Source: Candidatus Aerophobota bacterium (GTDB lineage Bacteria; Aerophobota; Aerophobia; Aerophobales; B3-G15). Taken from it: a stretch of DNA of 21,825 bases. Location: positions 1 to 21,825 of the forward strand of contig JAGGZA010000131.1 of NCBI GenBank assembly GCA_021162265.1. The letters run 5' to 3'. This document shows, in pieces, positions 1-7,371 of the stretch. Every line of letters begins with the position of its first letter. Position 1 is the stretch's first letter. The notes under the pieces were generated by a model. The model was not told the DNA's origin and searched no databases. It worked only from the letters and a program-made list of their open reading frames with translations. The translations under genes and the position numbers were made by a program.

Positions 1-192
1 AGATATTGTTAGACCTCTTTCCTTTTCTTCAGGAGCTTTATCAATCTCATCCACATTCATATATTCAGCAAAACCTTTCTTAGATAAAACCAGGGTTATA
101 GCCGAGGTCAAGGTACTTTTTCCATGGTCAACATGTCCTATTGTCCCGATATTCACATGAGGCTTTGTTCTGACAAACTTCTCTCTGGCCAT
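1..192 (-). CDS. tuf: Elongation factor Tu, N-terminal 64 residues (cut by window edge)
   Basis: Translation elongation factor EF-Tu, the GTPase that carries aminoacyl-tRNA to the ribosome. Only the start of the gene is present: 64 codons read leftward from an ATG at 192 and run off the window at base 1. The reading frame shows the usual EF-Tu opening (MAREKF), the NIGTIGHVDHGKST P-loop near residues 14-27, and the start of switch I with APEEKERGLTIS. Family members usually read RGITI, so the Leu is a small variant. An AAGGAGG ribosome-binding site lies 8 bases before the ATG. It follows tRNA-Tyr and tRNA-Thr on the same strand, an arrangement known from tufB operons in other bacteria. The rest of the gene lies outside the window. 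Confidence 0.97.
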   Translation of the reverse strand, partial: MAREKFVRTKPHVNIGTIGHVDHGKSTLTSAITLVLSKKGFAEYMNVDEIDKAPEEKERGLTIS

Positions 193-256
193 CTTTTAAT
201 CCTCCTTATTTTCCTTCTAAAAAATAATATTTGTAGTTAAATTATCCCTTTTAAAA

Positions 257-329
257 AGCCCACGACCGGATTCGAACCGGTGACCTCATCCTTACCAAGG
301 ATGCGCTCTTCCCCCTGAGCCACGTGGGC
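257..329 (-). tRNA. tRNA-Thr (anticodon GGT)
   Basis: A 73-base cloverleaf reads leftward. The 7-bp acceptor stem pairs GCCCACG with CGTGGGC. The D arm is GCTC/GAGC, the anticodon stem CATCC/GGATG holds loop TTGGTAA, which gives anticodon GGT, and the T arm is ACCGG-TTCGAAT-CCGGT. No CCA is encoded, so it must be added after transcription. It sits between tRNA-Tyr and tuf and is probably cut from the same transcript. Confidence 0.96.
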
Positions 330-397
330 AAAACCCTCTAAGTAGAAACTGCTATTTAAATTTGCCAATCACAGAACAACCAGACTAAAAACTATTA

Positions 398-479
398 TGG
401 GGAGGGATGGATTCGAACCATCGTAGGCAATGCCAACGGGTTTACAGCCCGCCCCATTTGGCCACTCTGGCACCTCCCC
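398..479 (-). tRNA. tRNA-Tyr (anticodon GTA)
   Basis: An 82-base class II cloverleaf with a long variable arm reads leftward. The acceptor stem pairs GGGGAGG with CCTCCCC. The anticodon stem GCGGG/CCCGT encloses loop CTGTAAA, giving anticodon GTA (Tyr). The T arm is GATGG-TTCGAAT-CCATC. The long variable arm is normal for bacterial tRNA-Tyr. No CCA is encoded. It is the first gene after the putative promoter at 526-553, followed by tRNA-Thr and tuf. Confidence 0.96.
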
Positions 480-525
480 TATTTAACTTATCTTACACCC
501 TATTTTAAATATTTTTTCTTGCATA

Positions 526-553
526 TTTATACAAAATAAATTAAAAATGACAA
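526..553 (-). promoter_or_regulatory. Putative sigma-70 promoter of the tRNA-Tyr/tRNA-Thr/tuf operon
   Basis: Reading leftward, TTGTCA (553-548) and TATAAA (531-526) are separated by 16 bases. The predicted start is near 519, about 40 bases before tRNA-Tyr. The -35 box lies inside the 3' arm of the putative ppdK terminator hairpin. This is a consensus match only. Confidence 0.45.
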
Positions 554-573
554 CCCCCCTTTTTCTGGCTGTC
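541..573 (-). terminator. Putative intrinsic terminator after ppdK
   Basis: About 30 bases past the ppdK stop, reading leftward, GACAGCC (573-567) can pair with GGTTGTC (555-549) as a 7-bp stem with one G-U pair and an 11-base loop. ATTTTT and further T-rich sequence follow. The stem is short and the loop large, so strength is uncertain. Its 3' arm contains the -35 box of the next promoter. Confidence 0.5.
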
Positions 574-604
574 AAATAACCTTCTTTAATTATTATCTAT
601 AACC

Positions 605-3247
605 TTATTCCAGTTTAGCCTGTGCAGCTGCAAGTCGGGCTATAGGAACCCGGTACGGCGAGCAACTGACATAATCCAGATTACTGCGATAACAGAACTT
701 AATTGAAGATGGTTCACCTCCGTGTTCTCCGCAAATCCCTACCTCTAATTGTGGATTTGCAGACTTACCCTTCTTTGTCCCCATAGCTACCAATTGCCCA
801 ACGCCTTCCTGATCCAGCACCTGAAAGGGATCATCCTTGAGAATCTTCTTCTCAATATAAGCGTGTAGAAACTTTCCTTCGGCATCATCTCTGCTAAAAC
901 CAAAGGTAGTCTGAGTAAGGTCATTAGTGCCAAAGGAGAAAAAGTCTGCCACCTTCGCTATCTTATCTGCACACAAAGCTGCACGAGGAAGTTCTATCAT
1001 TGTACCTATTTTATATTTAAAGTCAACCCCTTTGTCTTCCATCACCTGTTGTGCTATCTTTTCAATATCCTCTTTTAATATTAAAAGTTCTTTATCCTCA
1101 ACAATCAGAGGGATCATAACCTCTGGAAAAACTTCTACTTTCTCTTTTACAAGTTCTGCAGCCGCTTCAAAAATAGCTTTAGCCTGCATCCTGTAAATTT
1201 CAGGAAAGGTTATTCCAAGTCTACATCCTCTATGTCCAAGCATAGGGTTCATTTCTCTCAAGTCAACAATACGACGCAAGAGCTTTTCCTTCTCATTTAT
1301 CTGTTCTTCATCACCACCCTGTAACTTAAGCTTTGTTATCTCTACAAGTAGCTCTTCGTAGTTAGGCAGAAACTCATGCAAAGGAGGGTCCAGTAACCTG
1401 ATAATTACAGGCAAACCTTCCATTTCTTTAAGAATCCCCCTGAAATCCTCTCTTTGCATTGGCTCAAGTTTATCTAAAGCTTTCTCTCTTTCCTCTTTTG
1501 ATTGAGAGAGAATCATCTGCTGTACATAGGGAAGTCTATCTTCCCCAAAAAACATATGTTCTGTACGACAAAGACCAATACCCTCAGCTCCCATTTCACG
1601 GGCAACTCTTGCATCATGAGGAGTATCCGCATTAGCTCTTACTCCCATAGTTCTAATCTCATCTGCCCATCCGAGGATCTTCTTAAATTCTCCGCTTAAC
1701 TCTGGTTCTATAGTAGGAACTTCTCCCTTTATCACTCTACCCGAAGTCCCATCGATAGTTATAAAGTCACCTTCCTTGAAAACCATTCCGTTTACCGTAA
1801 ACTCAGCTTTTTTTTCATCTACTTTAATAGCCTCACAACCTGCAACACAAGGCTTACCCATTCCTCTTGCCACTACTGCAGCATGGCTTGTCATTCCCCC
1901 GCGAGAAGTTAAAATACCCTGAGCAACTGCCATTCCATGAATATCCTCGGGAGAGGTTTCTCTGCGCACCAGAATAACTCTCTTACCATCATTTGCAAGC
2001 TCAACCGCTCTGTCAGCAGTGAAGACAACCGAACCTGTTGCTGCTCCTGGTGAAGCTGGAAGACCCTGAGCCAAAACCTCAACTTTTGCCTCAGGGTCTA
2101 TACGGCGGTGTAAGAGCTGCTCTATCTGAGCAGGATCTATTCTAAGTATAGCTTCTTCTCTTGTAATTAATCCCTCCTCCACCATATCGTGAGCTATTTT
2201 AACTGCAGCTTGCGCAGTTCTTTTGCCTGTCCGAGTCTGAAGAAGATACAGAGTACTTTTTTCTATGGTAAACTCAAAATCCTGCACATCTCGATAGTGT
2301 TTCTCTAAAAGATCTGTAATTTCCTCCAGCTCTTTATAGACCTCGGGCATATCATTCTTCAACTCAGCAATAGGCTTGGGAGTCCTTATGCCTGCCACCA
2401 CATCTTCTCCCTGAGCATTAACAAGATACTCTCCATACATCTTTTTCTCTCCGGTGGCAGGATTTCTGGTAAACCCAACACCTGTGGCAGAATCGGTACC
2501 CATATTCCCAAAAACCATTGTTTGTACGTTAACTGCGGTCCCCCAGTGCTCAGGAATTTTATTTATCCTTCTATATTCAATTGCTCTTTTATTATTCCAG
2601 CTATTAAAAACAGCATCACGTGCCATCATTAGCTGTTTAAAGGGGTCCTGAGGAAAATCTTCCCCTGTTTCCTCTTTTATTAGCCTCTTAAACTCTTCAA
2701 CTAACTCCTTAAGATCATCAACAGTAAGCTCAATATCTTCCTTAACCCCTTTTTCTTCTTTCTTTTTATCTATAATCTCCTCAAATTTCTCACCAGGTAT
2801 TTTTAAAACCACATTGCCAAACATCTGTAAAAGACGGCGATAACAATCATAAGCAAATCTCGGATTGGCAGTATTTTTAGCAAGACCCTCCACGCTCTTA
2901 TCGTTTAAACCAAGATTTAACACTGTATCCATCATCCCGGGCATAGAAATTCTTGCTCCAGACCTCACAGAAACAAGCAAGGGACTATTGGAGTCCCCAA
3001 ACTTCTTCCCCGTAACCTCCTCCAGCCTCTTTAAATTCTCTCTTACCTGTTCTTCCAAATCAGGTGGGTATTCCCCATTTTGAGTATAATAAGTACAAAC
3101 CTCTGTGGAAATTGTAAAACCCGGTGGAACTCTAATTCCAAGATTAGCCATCTCAGCTAAGTTAGCACCTTTCCCTCCCAGAAGGTCTCGCATCTTAGCT
3201 GACCCTTCAGCCTGACCTTTCGCAAAAAAATAAACATACTTTTTCAT
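605..3247 (-). CDS. ppdK: Pyruvate, phosphate dikinase (PPDK)
   Basis: Interconverts pyruvate, ATP and phosphate with PEP, AMP and pyrophosphate. In anaerobes it often acts in a pyrophosphate-linked glycolysis or in gluconeogenesis. The 880-residue product matches the usual PPDK length. The N-terminal ATP-grasp domain opens with LLGGKGANLAEM. The swivelling phosphohistidine domain carries GGMTSHAAVVARGMG with the catalytic His at residue 455, the same number as in the Clostridium symbiosum enzyme. The C-terminal PEP/pyruvate barrel ends with GICGEHGGEP, with the acid/base Cys near 839. I chose the ATG at 3247, which has GAGGGG just upstream, rather than a TTG 18 bases earlier that falls inside that ribosome-binding region. 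A promoter at 3313-3340 and a terminator at 541-573 suggest a largely monocistronic unit. No regulatory protein (PDRP, DUF299) is visible nearby. Confidence 0.97.
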   Translation of the reverse strand: MKKYVYFFAKGQAEGSAKMRDLLGGKGANLAEMANLGIRVPPGFTISTEVCTYYTQNGEYPPDLEEQVRENLKRLEEVTGKKFGDSNSPLLVSVRSGARISMPGMMDTVLNLGLNDKSVEGLAKNTANPRFAYDCYRRLLQMFGNVVLKIPGEKFEEIIDKKKEEKGVKEDIELTVDDLKELVEEFKRLIKEETGEDFPQDPFKQLMMARDAVFNSWNNKRAIEYRRINKIPEHWGTAVNVQTMVFGNMGTDSATGVGFTRNPATGEKKMYGEYLVNAQGEDVVAGIRTPKPIAELKNDMPEVYKELEEITDLLEKHYRDVQDFEFTIEKSTLYLLQTRTGKRTAQAAVKIAHDMVEEGLITREEAILRIDPAQIEQLLHRRIDPEAKVEVLAQGLPASPGAATGSVVFTADRAVELANDGKRVILVRRETSPEDIHGMAVAQGILTSRGGMTSHAAVVARGMGKPCVAGCEAIKVDEKKAEFTVNGMVFKEGDFITIDGTSGRVIKGEVPTIEPELSGEFKKILGWADEIRTMGVRANADTPHDARVAREMGAEGIGLCRTEHMFFGEDRLPYVQQMILSQSKEEREKALDKLEPMQREDFRGILKEMEGLPVIIRLLDPPLHEFLPNYEELLVEITKLKLQGGDEEQINEKEKLLRRIVDLREMNPMLGHRGCRLGITFPEIYRMQAKAIFEAAAELVKEKVEVFPEVMIPLIVEDKELLILKEDIEKIAQQVMEDKGVDFKYKIGTMIELPRAALCADKIAKVADFFSFGTNDLTQTTFGFSRDDAEGKFLHAYIEKKILKDDPFQVLDQEGVGQLVAMGTKKGKSANPQLEVGICGEHGGEPSSIKFCYRSNLDYVSCSPYRVPIARLAAAQAKLE

Positions 3248-3312
3248 TTTTCCCCTCAACCTCAAATTTTTTACTTTTATCAGCCTTTATACTTTATAAA
3301 TCATAAACATAA

Positions 3313-3340
3313 ATTATATTTAAAACTTACCCTCCGTCAA
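3313..3340 (-). promoter_or_regulatory. Putative strong sigma-70 promoter of ppdK
   Basis: Reading leftward, TTGACG (3340-3335), a 16-base spacer and a perfect TATAAT (3318-3313). The -35 box overlaps the stop codon of the upstream metallohydrolase gene. The predicted start near 3306 leaves a leader of about 60 bases before the ppdK ATG. This is the best promoter match in the window. Confidence 0.6.
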
Positions 3341-3984
3341 CCACCTGCCTCTATCTTTAAACTCTCGCCAATATTAATGACCTTCACCATAACTTTACCT
3401 TCGCATTTTTCGGCAAACTTTCTTGCATCCTCAGCACTCCCCACAATATCCCCATAATGCATAGGGATAACAATACGAGGATTTAAAGACTCAACAGCCC
3501 TTACTGCATCTTCCACCCCCATGGTATAGGTCCCTCCAATGGGAAGAAGCGCCACGTAAGGATTTATCTCTTTCATCTCGGGTATAAAATCAGTATCCCC
3601 TGCATGATAGATGGATACACCTTCAATGTCCACAACATATCCAACCCATTCATTACCCTTAGGATGGTAAGGTTTACCAATATTGTATGCTGGAACCACT
3701 TTAACATTTACACCTTCAAAGGAAATCTCATCACCGGGTTTTACCTCTTTCACCCTGCCCTTAATTTTCCCTGCAACATCAGCAGGAATAAGAATGTATG
3801 TTTTCTCGCTTTGAATCTTCTTAATATCCTTGGAGGAAAAATGGTCATAATGAGAGTGAGTAACAAGTACAAGGTCCGCTTCATCCCTTTCTCTTATCTT
3901 CCAGGGGTCTATATAAATCTTAAACTCTTTACTTCCCTCAATTTTAAAACTGGCATGACCTAACCAACTTATCTTTACTGCCAT
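3337..3984 (-). CDS. UlaG/YtkL-like metallo-beta-lactamase-fold hydrolase
   Basis: A 215-residue metal-dependent hydrolase of the metallo-beta-lactamase fold, closest by eye to the small UPF0173/UlaG-like group. It starts with the typical WLGHASFKIEG strand. The metal-binding motif HSHYDH covers His43, His45, Asp47 and His48, and further likely ligands are His127/Asp130 in YHAGDT and His176 in PMHYGD. No signal peptide or membrane segment is seen, so it is probably cytoplasmic. Its substrate cannot be told from sequence: relatives include lactonases, and many have no known role. GGGGAG precedes the ATG. It begins 16 bases after hflC and is likely the last gene of the hflK-hflC unit. Its stop codon is overlapped by the ppdK promoter. 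Confidence 0.88.
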   Translation of the reverse strand: MAVKISWLGHASFKIEGSKEFKIYIDPWKIRERDEADLVLVTHSHYDHFSSKDIKKIQSEKTYILIPADVAGKIKGRVKEVKPGDEISFEGVNVKVVPAYNIGKPYHPKGNEWVGYVVDIEGVSIYHAGDTDFIPEMKEINPYVALLPIGGTYTMGVEDAVRAVESLNPRIVIPMHYGDIVGSAEDARKFAEKCEGKVMVKVINIGESLKIEAGG

Positions 3985-4000
3985 TTTTACTCCCCCTGTA

Positions 4001-4954
4001 TTATTTATTTGAAGATTTATTTAAAGTTGTTGATTTCAAATACTTGTACAACTCACTGTCGGTGGTTAAAATAATGACACTATCTCCTGAAAATGTTTTC
4101 TCGTATGTATCCAGGGTTTTTAAAAAGGAGTAAAATTCAGGGTCCTTGGAGTAGGCTTGAGCGTATATTTTGGTAGCTTTAGCATCAGCCTGACCTTTAA
4201 TAATCTGTGCCTTCTTATAAGCCTCAGAGGTAATTCTTTGAAGCTCCTTTTCTCTCATCCCCTCTATTTCCGCTTTCTTCCCCTGCCCTTCAGAGCGATA
4301 CTGCTCTGCCACTCTCTTGCGCTCGGATATCATTCTGGCATAAACCTTTTCTCTTACTTCCTTTACATAGTTAAGTCTTTTTATTCTAACATCAACAAGC
4401 TCAATCCCATACTGAGGAGTAAGCTTTGCAGCCTCTTTGAGTATCTCCCGGGATATGAGTTCTCTTCCCTTTATTACCTCTCTCATCTCTTCCTTTCCCT
4501 GGACAAAAACTTCGGTTACAATAAATTGCCTGTTTGAATTTCTCACAATCTGATAAAGAGGGTTAGCAGTAATCTTGTCCCTGGTAGCAGAATCAATAAT
4601 ATCATCAAGCCTTGCGTGAGCTCCTCTTTCACTCTTCACAGATTGCAAAAATCTAAGAGGATCCACTATCTTCCAGCGAGCAGTGGTATCCACCCATATA
4701 TATTTTTTATCGCTGGTAGGGATTTGAGTGGGACTTCCATCCCAGATAAGCAATCGTTTATCAAAGTAGTTCACTTTCTGTATAAAAGGCTTTTTAATAT
4801 ATAAACCAGCCTTGGTTATGGGTTTTCCCACTGGTTGACCAAATTCTGTTATTACCGCCTGCTGAGTCTCATCAACAACATAAAATGCACTACTGAGAAC
4901 AATAATTCCAATAATAACTACCACTCCTATGGGTATCCATTTTTCTAATCTCAT
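4001..4954 (-). CDS. hflC: HflC, membrane SPFH/prohibitin-family protein
   Basis: SPFH (band 7) protein that in studied bacteria pairs with HflK in a large membrane cage around the protease FtsH and tunes its activity. The 317-residue product has a short N-terminus and one membrane helix at about residues 7-29. The SPFH domain follows (VVDETQQAVITEFGQPVG, then KPFIQKVNYFDKR), and then a charged, Ala- and Gln-rich helical region around residues 200-270, as in HflC. A full-strength AAAGGAGGTGA ribosome-binding site precedes the ATG, which overlaps the hflK stop in ATGA. This overlap suggests coupled translation at equal amounts, as expected for partners of one complex. FtsH is not in the window. 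Confidence 0.93.
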   Translation of the reverse strand: MRLEKWIPIGVVVIIGIIVLSSAFYVVDETQQAVITEFGQPVGKPITKAGLYIKKPFIQKVNYFDKRLLIWDGSPTQIPTSDKKYIWVDTTARWKIVDPLRFLQSVKSERGAHARLDDIIDSATRDKITANPLYQIVRNSNRQFIVTEVFVQGKEEMREVIKGRELISREILKEAAKLTPQYGIELVDVRIKRLNYVKEVREKVYARMISERKRVAEQYRSEGQGKKAEIEGMREKELQRITSEAYKKAQIIKGQADAKATKIYAQAYSKDPEFYSFLKTLDTYEKTFSGDSVIILTTDSELYKYLKSTTLNKSSNK

Positions 4955-5913
4955 TTCTCACCTCCTTTGAGAGAAAGAAAAGGTAAAATGGTCTTCTGTT
5001 CAGTATCAACTACATATATTTTACCTACACGAGGAAGTACCTGAGTGAGAGCCTCAAGATAGAGCCTTTTTCTTGTAACATCTGGAGCTTTTTTATACTC
5101 CTGCCATACAGCAAGGAACTTATCAGCGTCTCCTTCAGCTTGATTAACTCTCTTAATCCCATAACCTTCAGCTTCTGCAATGGTCTTTTCCGCTTCTCCC
5201 TTAGCCTTAGGAATCACTTTGTTGTAAGCCTGCCAGGCTTCATTTATAAATCTTTCCCTATCCTGACGTGCTTCGTTAACCTCGTTAAAAGATGGTTTAA
5301 CAGGATCTGGAGGATTAACATCTTTTAATTTAAGGGTCACAATCTTGATTCCGGATTCATAGGAATCTAAAATTTTTTGGAGCTTCCGTTGAGCCTCGGT
5401 AGCTGCTTCCATCCTACCCACGGTTAAAATCTCATCTACACTTCTATCTCCAACTACAAGGCGCATAACTACCTCTGAAATATCCCTCAAAGTCTTCGTT
5501 GGATTTCTTATTTTAAAAAGATACTTATAAGGGTCAGTGATTTTGTACTGGACAATCCACTCCACCTCAGCTACATTTAAATCACCTGTCAACATAAGAG
5601 ATTCTCCCTGCCATTTTTCTGGTGCATATAAGGTTTTTATTCCAGGTTTAAGGGTTCTAAAACCAAATTCTTCCTTGAAAATGTATTTAACCTTAACTTT
5701 GGTAACCGATTCGGCAAAGGGAATCTTTACATGTAGACCTGGATCTGTAGCTCTCATATATTTCCCGAATCTCTTAATTATCCCTACCTCATCAGGACCC
5801 ACTGTATAAAATGTGGAAAGGGCAACAACCAAGATAAAAATCCCCAGGACTACCAACCAGGCCCAGTTTTTATAAGATAACCCCGGGGGATTAACCCTTA
5901 TCTCTTCTTCCAT
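4951..5913 (-). CDS. hflK: HflK, membrane SPFH/prohibitin-family protein
   Basis: Partner of HflC in the FtsH-regulating membrane complex. The 320-residue product has a short N-terminal tail with a Pro-Pro-Gly, a membrane helix at about residues 17-38, then the SPFH domain (TVGPDEVGIIKRFGKY, DPGLHVKIPFAESV). A long helical stretch rich in Ala, Glu and Gln covers about residues 205-280, and GDADKFLAVWQEYKKAP is typical of HflK. The glycine-rich N-terminal extension of the E. coli protein is nearly absent. I chose the ATG at 5913, 6 bases after GGGAGG; a GTG directly before it at 5916 would sit too close to that site. It heads the leftward unit hflK-hflC-hydrolase and has a promoter match at 5946-5973. 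Confidence 0.93.
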   Translation of the reverse strand: MEEEIRVNPPGLSYKNWAWLVVLGIFILVVALSTFYTVGPDEVGIIKRFGKYMRATDPGLHVKIPFAESVTKVKVKYIFKEEFGFRTLKPGIKTLYAPEKWQGESLMLTGDLNVAEVEWIVQYKITDPYKYLFKIRNPTKTLRDISEVVMRLVVGDRSVDEILTVGRMEAATEAQRKLQKILDSYESGIKIVTLKLKDVNPPDPVKPSFNEVNEARQDRERFINEAWQAYNKVIPKAKGEAEKTIAEAEGYGIKRVNQAEGDADKFLAVWQEYKKAPDVTRKRLYLEALTQVLPRVGKIYVVDTEQKTILPFLSLKGGEK

Positions 5914-5945
5914 CACAAGCCTCCCTTAAAATTAAGTTCTCTGAC

Positions 5946-5973
5946 AGTATACTAAACTCCTGCAAATTTGCAA
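5946..5973 (-). promoter_or_regulatory. Putative promoter of the hflK-hflC unit
   Basis: Reading leftward, TTGCAA (5973-5968), a 16-base spacer and TATACT (5951-5946). The predicted start is about 25-30 bases before the hflK ribosome-binding site. The -35 box is half of a 12-base perfect palindrome (5961-5972). Confidence 0.45.
5961..5972. repeat. Perfect 12-base palindrome, possible operator
   Basis: TGCAAATTTGCA reads the same on both strands and overlaps the -35 box and spacer of the putative hflK promoter. Its position would suit a repressor, but no regulator gene is nearby and AT-rich palindromes arise by chance. Confidence 0.3.
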
Positions 5974-6012
5974 GAAACATATTAAGATAAAATTCCCATC
6001 AATAATCCAAAT

Positions 6013-6040
6013 TTGACTTTTGCCTCTCAATAAATAGAAT
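6013..6040 (+). promoter_or_regulatory. Putative promoter of the proA operon
   Basis: TTGACT (6013-6018), a 16-base spacer and TAGAAT (6035-6040). The predicted start near 6047 gives a leader of about 70 bases before the chosen proA start. It is divergent from the hflK promoter, with about 40 bases between the two -35 boxes. No riboswitch-like structure was recognised in the A-rich leader. Confidence 0.5.
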
Positions 6041-6114
6041 AAAAAATACTGGAAGGTAATAAGCAAAAGAAAAAGAAGGATATTCTGGCTATGATGTTTA
6101 AGGAGAAAAAGAAA

Positions 6115-7371
6115 ATGGAAATAAAAGAGGAACTCGTAAGGATGGGTGAAAAAGCCAGGGAAGCCAGCAAAATTCTGGCAAACCTTTCCTCGGAAGAAAA
6201 AAACAAAGCTCTTGAAGAGATGGCTCTTAATATTGAGAAAAACGCCCAGAAAATAAAAGAGGAAAACATAAAGGATATTGAACAGGCAAGAAAAAAAGGA
6301 TTATCCTCTGCATTAATTGATAGACTTACTCTAACAGATAAAAGAATTGCTGCCACCTCTAAAGGTCTTAGAGAAATAGCTTCATTGGAAGACCCTGTTG
6401 GTAAGATAGAAAGTATGTGGAAAAGACCTAATGGACTTTTTATAGGAAAAATGGTTGTCCCTCTTGGGGTAATTGGAATAATTTACGAGTCAAGACCAAA
6501 CGTCACTGTAGATGCAGCAGGGCTTTGCCTCAAAGCAGGAAATGCTGTTTTGTTAAGGGGAGGGTCTGAGGCTATCAGGTCAAACTGCATTCTTGTTGAT
6601 ATCCTACAAGAGGCTTTAGGGAGAACAAAAGTTCCTCCGGAGAGTATACAACTCATAAGAACCACATCAAGAGAGGCAGTAACATTGATGTTAAAACTTG
6701 ATGAGTATATAGATGTTATTATTCCCCGGGGAGGAGAAAGTCTCATCCGAACAGTTGTGGAAAATTCAACTATTCCTGTTATAAAACACTACAAAGGGGT
6801 ATGTCACACATTTATTGATTCAGAAGCAGATTTAAAAATGGCAGAAGATATATGTTTTAACGCTAAAGTGCAACGTCCTGGTGTTTGCAATGCTATGGAA
6901 ACACTGCTTGTGGACAAAGAAATAGCTAAATCCTTTCTGCCCGGAATGATCCAAAAGTTTAAGCAAGCAGGGGTAGAGATAAGAGGCGATGAAAAGGTAA
7001 GAGAAATTGCTCCTGAGGTGAAATTAGCTACAGAACAGGACTGGTTCACCGAATACCTTGATCTTATCCTTTCAATTAAAGTAGTGGAAGGGCTGGATGA
7101 AGCTATAAACCATATAAACCATTACGGGTCCCATCACTCTGATGCCATAGTAACAAAAAACTACTTAAAGGCAAAGAAATTTCTTCAAGAAGTTGATTCA
7201 GCAGCAGTGTATGTAAACGCCTCAACCAGATTTACCGATGGAGGTGAATTCGGGATGGGCGCAGAGATAGGAATATCTACCCAGAAACTCCATGCCAGAG
7301 GACCTATGGGAGTGAAGGAACTTACTTCCCATAAGTTTATAATCTTAGGGGAAGGGCAGATAAGAAAATGA
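6115..7371 (+). CDS. proA: Gamma-glutamyl phosphate reductase (ProA)
   Basis: NADPH-dependent reduction of gamma-glutamyl phosphate to glutamate semialdehyde, the second step of proline synthesis. The 418-residue product has the aldehyde-dehydrogenase-like fold. Visible motifs are PLGVIGIIYESRPNVT (about 116-131), LRGGSEAIRSN, and the catalytic loop QRPGVCNAMETLL with the active Cys at 258. The ending is DGGEFGMGAEIGISTQKLHARGPMG, typical of ProA. I prefer the ATG at 6115, 9 bases after AAGGAG, because it gives the usual ProA start; ATGs at 6091 and 6094 would add eight or seven residues. proB, normally next to proA, is absent, and proC is not seen either. It overlaps the next gene by 4 bases (ATGA). 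Confidence 0.95.
   Translation: MEIKEELVRMGEKAREASKILANLSSEEKNKALEEMALNIEKNAQKIKEENIKDIEQARKKGLSSALIDRLTLTDKRIAATSKGLREIASLEDPVGKIESMWKRPNGLFIGKMVVPLGVIGIIYESRPNVTVDAAGLCLKAGNAVLLRGGSEAIRSNCILVDILQEALGRTKVPPESIQLIRTTSREAVTLMLKLDEYIDVIIPRGGESLIRTVVENSTIPVIKHYKGVCHTFIDSEADLKMAEDICFNAKVQRPGVCNAMETLLVDKEIAKSFLPGMIQKFKQAGVEIRGDEKVREIAPEVKLATEQDWFTEYLDLILSIKVVEGLDEAINHINHYGSHHSDAIVTKNYLKAKKFLQEVDSAAVYVNASTRFTDGGEFGMGAEIGISTQKLHARGPMGVKELTSHKFIILGEGQIRK

Noticed and set aside
3248..3265. Upstream TTG start that would lengthen PPDK by six residues
   Set aside because: The added codons cover the GAGGGG ribosome-binding site, and the ATG at 3247 places the catalytic His at the usual residue 455.
6027..6356. 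Hydrophobic 109-codon open frame opposite the start of proA
   Set aside because: It mirrors the Lys/Glu-rich N-terminus of ProA, which gives Phe/Leu/Ser-rich antisense frames, and has no ribosome-binding site.
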